Source of the DNA: Sporolactobacillus vineae DSM 21990 = SL153
GTDB lineage: Bacteria > Bacillota > Bacilli > Bacillales > Sporolactobacillaceae
DNA: 64,000 bases
Assembly (NCBI RefSeq): GCF_000377985.1
Contig: NZ_KB899044.1
Location: 62,001 to 126,000, forward strand
Reading direction: 5' to 3'
Positions 62,198 through 64,000 of this stretch are shown here, piece after piece. The notes beneath the pieces are model-generated. The model was not told where the DNA came from. It made no database searches and saw only the letters and a program-made list of their open reading frames with translations. The stretch's first letter is position 1; every line of letters begins with the position of its first letter. A program made the position numbers and the translations under genes.

Positions 62198-63193
62198 TCA
62201 GGTCCATTCAATATCGGCTGAATAGATCTTCCTGATGGTTCCGCTGCCGTCCTGCAAAAGCAGAACGCCACTGTCGTCAATCCCAAGCGCTGTTCCTTCA
62301 AGGATCCGGCCTTCAGGACGCCGGACACGGATGTGTTTACCCAGGCTGACGGCCCGCTTTTCCCAGAGCGGTTTGATGGACTTGAAACCATCTTTCAGAT
62401 AAAGCTGATACAGATGCTCAAAATGAAGCAGAAACAGCTGGACGAATTCGGCCAGATTATATTTTCTCCCGGTCAGACTGTAAAGTGACGCGGCTGTTTT
62501 CTTCAGTTCGTCCGGTACTTCCGCCATATCGGCATTGACATTGATGCCGACACCGATGACCACGGCTTTCACGAAACTGGCCTCTGCCTGCAGTTCGGTC
62601 AGGATACCGACCAGTTTGCGGCCGTGATAAAGAATGTCGTTGGGCCATTTAATCCCGCAGGAAAGGCCGGTGATCTCTTCGATCGTATCCGTTGCGGCAA
62701 CCGCCGTGAGCAAAGTCAGCTGCGGTGTCTGATCTATCGGCAGGTCCGGGCGCAGGATCAGGCTCATCGTCACCATGACGCCGCGCTGTGATTTCCAGTT
62801 GTGGCCCATTCGCCCTCTGCCGGCTGTCTGTTCATTGGTGATGACCAGTGTCCCATCGGCTGCACCTTCATCAGCCAGTCGCAAGGCTTCTTTTTGAGTC
62901 GACCCGATAGAATCGTAGAAAATGATCGATCTCCCCAGTTTCTCAGTGCGCAGTCCGGCAGTGACCGCTGCCTCACTCAAACCTTCCGGCGTTCCGGCAA
63001 GCCGATAGCCTCTTTTCTGAACGGCATCGATACGATACCCTTCGTGCTCCAGTTCGCGAACATGTTTCCAGACAGCTGTCCGCGAGCAGCCGATGAGCCG
63101 TGAAATATCCTGACCGGAAAGATATTCATGCTGATGCTGATAAAGCATTGTCAGTATTTTTGTTCGCGTGCTGCCGGCTGCTCCATGAACCAT
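62198..63193 (-). CDS. birA: bifunctional biotin ligase/repressor BirA
   Basis: Attaches biotin to carboxylases and represses biotin genes. The 331-residue protein has the N-terminal winged helix (LSGQDISRLIGCSRTAVWKH, about 25-44) typical of the regulatory form. The ligase centre has TNEQTAGRGRMGHNW near 118 and GIKWPNDILY near 180, and the C-terminal SH3-like domain follows. A perfect GGAGGTGAT seven bases before ATG 63193 lies inside the cca end; the genes overlap by 43 bases. In B. subtilis panBCD follow birA; here ypmB does after 190 bases. Confidence 0.95.
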   Translation of the reverse strand: MVHGAAGSTRTKILTMLYQHQHEYLSGQDISRLIGCSRTAVWKHVRELEHEGYRIDAVQKRGYRLAGTPEGLSEAAVTAGLRTEKLGRSIIFYDSIGSTQKEALRLADEGAADGTLVITNEQTAGRGRMGHNWKSQRGVMVTMSLILRPDLPIDQTPQLTLLTAVAATDTIEEITGLSCGIKWPNDILYHGRKLVGILTELQAEASFVKAVVIGVGINVNADMAEVPDELKKTAASLYSLTGRKYNLAEFVQLFLLHFEHLYQLYLKDGFKSIKPLWEKRAVSLGKHIRVRRPEGRILEGTALGIDDSGVLLLQDGSGTIRKIYSADIEWT

Positions 63194-64000
63194 GTCTTGA
63201 TCACCTCCGTTCTGTTCCGGACTGCTCCTTCAACGACAGATTTTTCAAGCGTGCGGATCACTTCTGCCAGCCAGGGCCCGGGTTTTCTTCCGGACCAGCG
63301 GATCAGGTCGCGACCGGTAACCGCCAGATCGCTCCGGCTGTGAATCGGCAACCCGGCCCATAGACTGCCGGCTGCTTTCAGACGATTCTCCAGTGTATCC
63401 CGGCGGAACGTACCGCCGGCGGTCAGAAAGCGTTCGACGGATGCCGCACATTGGGGTCCCGCCTGATAGACAGACATCCGGCTCCAGCTGCCGGCTCTGC
63501 GGATTTTTCCAAAAGCAAGGATCGCCGTCACACGCTTCTTCAGTTTGCCGGACCATTTCCATGCCCGGGCGAAAGCGGCAACATCGCCGACCCCCGTACC
63601 GTCCAGAAAAGCTGCCCAGCGTTCTGCATCATCTTCAAGCAAGGGCAGCGCGACGGGCGGATCCGGCAAATCAGCTTCTTTAAGCAGCGGCAGTGCGCGA
63701 AAACATCCGGTTGCGAAGAGTAATCCGATTGCCCGATTTGCTGCCGGTCCGGCAAGCAGCCGGGTCATTTCCTGATCCAGACGCTCTACAGAAATTTTTT
63801 TTAAAAGCCCGGCCTGCGCCTGAAAAGCGGCAAATTCCCGGTCTCCAAGTGTAAACTCCAGCTCGGACACAAACCGGATGCCGCGCATGATCCGCAGGGG
63901 ATCCTCGTGAATCCGTTCTTCCGGTGCGCCGACCATCCGGATTCGCCGTTCAGCCATATCCTTCCTGCCGCCGAATAAGTCGATGATTGCCCCGGATCGA
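63151..64000 (-). CDS. cca: CCA tRNA nucleotidyltransferase, 5' part beyond window
   Basis: Adds or repairs the tRNA CCA end. About 282 C-terminal residues are present, from AIIDLFGGRKDM at the window edge, through RIRMVGAPEERIHEDPLRIMRGIRFVSEL (IRMVGAPEERIHEDPLRI), the class II neck block. The helical body and tail follow (SVERLDQEMTRLLAG). The catalytic head with GxGxxDxD lies outside the window. A 268-residue frame starting at ATG 63957 is only an internal start. It is translationally coupled to birA. Confidence 0.93.
   Translation of the reverse strand, partial: RSGAIIDLFGGRKDMAERRIRMVGAPEERIHEDPLRIMRGIRFVSELEFTLGDREFAAFQAQAGLLKKISVERLDQEMTRLLAGPAANRAIGLLFATGCFRALPLLKEADLPDPPVALPLLEDDAERWAAFLDGTGVGDVAAFARAWKWSGKLKKRVTAILAFGKIRRAGSWSRMSVYQAGPQCAASVERFLTAGGTFRRDTLENRLKAAGSLWAGLPIHSRSDLAVTGRDLIRWSGRKPGPWLAEVIRTLEKSVVEGAVRNRTEVIKTWFMEQPAAREQKY

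Noticed and set aside
63050-63065. LexA-like string CGAACATGTTTCC in birA
   Set aside because: It lies within conserved coding sequence, the second half-site is poor, and no promoter is near.

Overview
The window is ordinary chromosome of a low-to-mid GC, endospore-forming Firmicute. Gene order repeatedly follows Bacillus subtilis: menFDH-menC; ypsA-gpsB-rnpB-ypsC; parE-parC; recU-ponA next to yppE; and cca-birA / ypmB-aspB-asnS-dnaD-nth-ypoC. Base composition near 50 % GC, many TTG starts, a SpoIIP homologue, a XerS-type recombinase and a type B RNase P RNA point to Bacillales. My best guess is Sporolactobacillaceae (Sporolactobacillus or a relative). This is an inference from synteny and protein style, not from a marker gene. 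No prophage, insertion sequence, CRISPR array, tRNA or rRNA gene was found.

Layout. 1-6 kb: a DUF1361 membrane protein and a menaquinone cluster (menF, menD, menH, menC) that lacks menB and menE. 6-12.6 kb: a hydrolase, acsA with a clear sigma-A promoter and cre site, a YyaL-type thioredoxin-domain protein, a HAD phosphatase and a sirtuin. 12.7-19.3 kb: the mrfA-mrfB DNA repair pair behind a probable LexA box, then ypsA, gpsB, rnpB and an RlmL/YpsC-type methyltransferase. 19.3-25.6 kb: an intergenic repeat, an M32 carboxypeptidase, and topoisomerase IV. 25.6-37.5 kb: accessory genes (two small membrane proteins, ferredoxin-NADP reductase, tandem GNAT, a nucleotidyltransferase-like/methyltransferase fusion, sugar transporter with divergent MarR regulator, Cof phosphatase, EXLDI protein, CorA, thiol peroxidase-like protein, CDF exporter, xpt). 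37.6-41.2 kb: a XerS-type recombinase with dif-like palindromes and tandem repeats upstream, a 5'-nucleotidase, a catechol dioxygenase-like protein and a gene remnant.

41.2-52.4 kb: a 3-hydroxybutyrate/acetoacetate utilisation cluster (permease, scoAB, thiolase, divergent dehydrogenase) with its own cre site, a SpoIIP homologue, an MbcS-type acyl-CoA synthetase, and a ykoEDC thiamine/HMP ECF transporter under a TPP riboswitch. 52.5-64 kb: small YppE-region genes, recU-ponA, then a minus-strand run ypoC, nth, dnaD, asnS, aspB, ypmB, birA and cca, the last cut by the window edge.

Themes. AcsA, the ketone-body genes and MbcS all make acyl-CoAs from secreted acids, and two of these units carry cre sites, which suggests CcpA-controlled re-use of overflow products. 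MrfAB, RecU, Nth and topoisomerase IV form the DNA maintenance side. The most unusual signals are a LexA-like box in the mrfAB promoter, an apparent AUU start codon for nth, paired dif-like palindromes ahead of xerS, and a Bacillales-type intergenic repeat present twice in opposite orientation.
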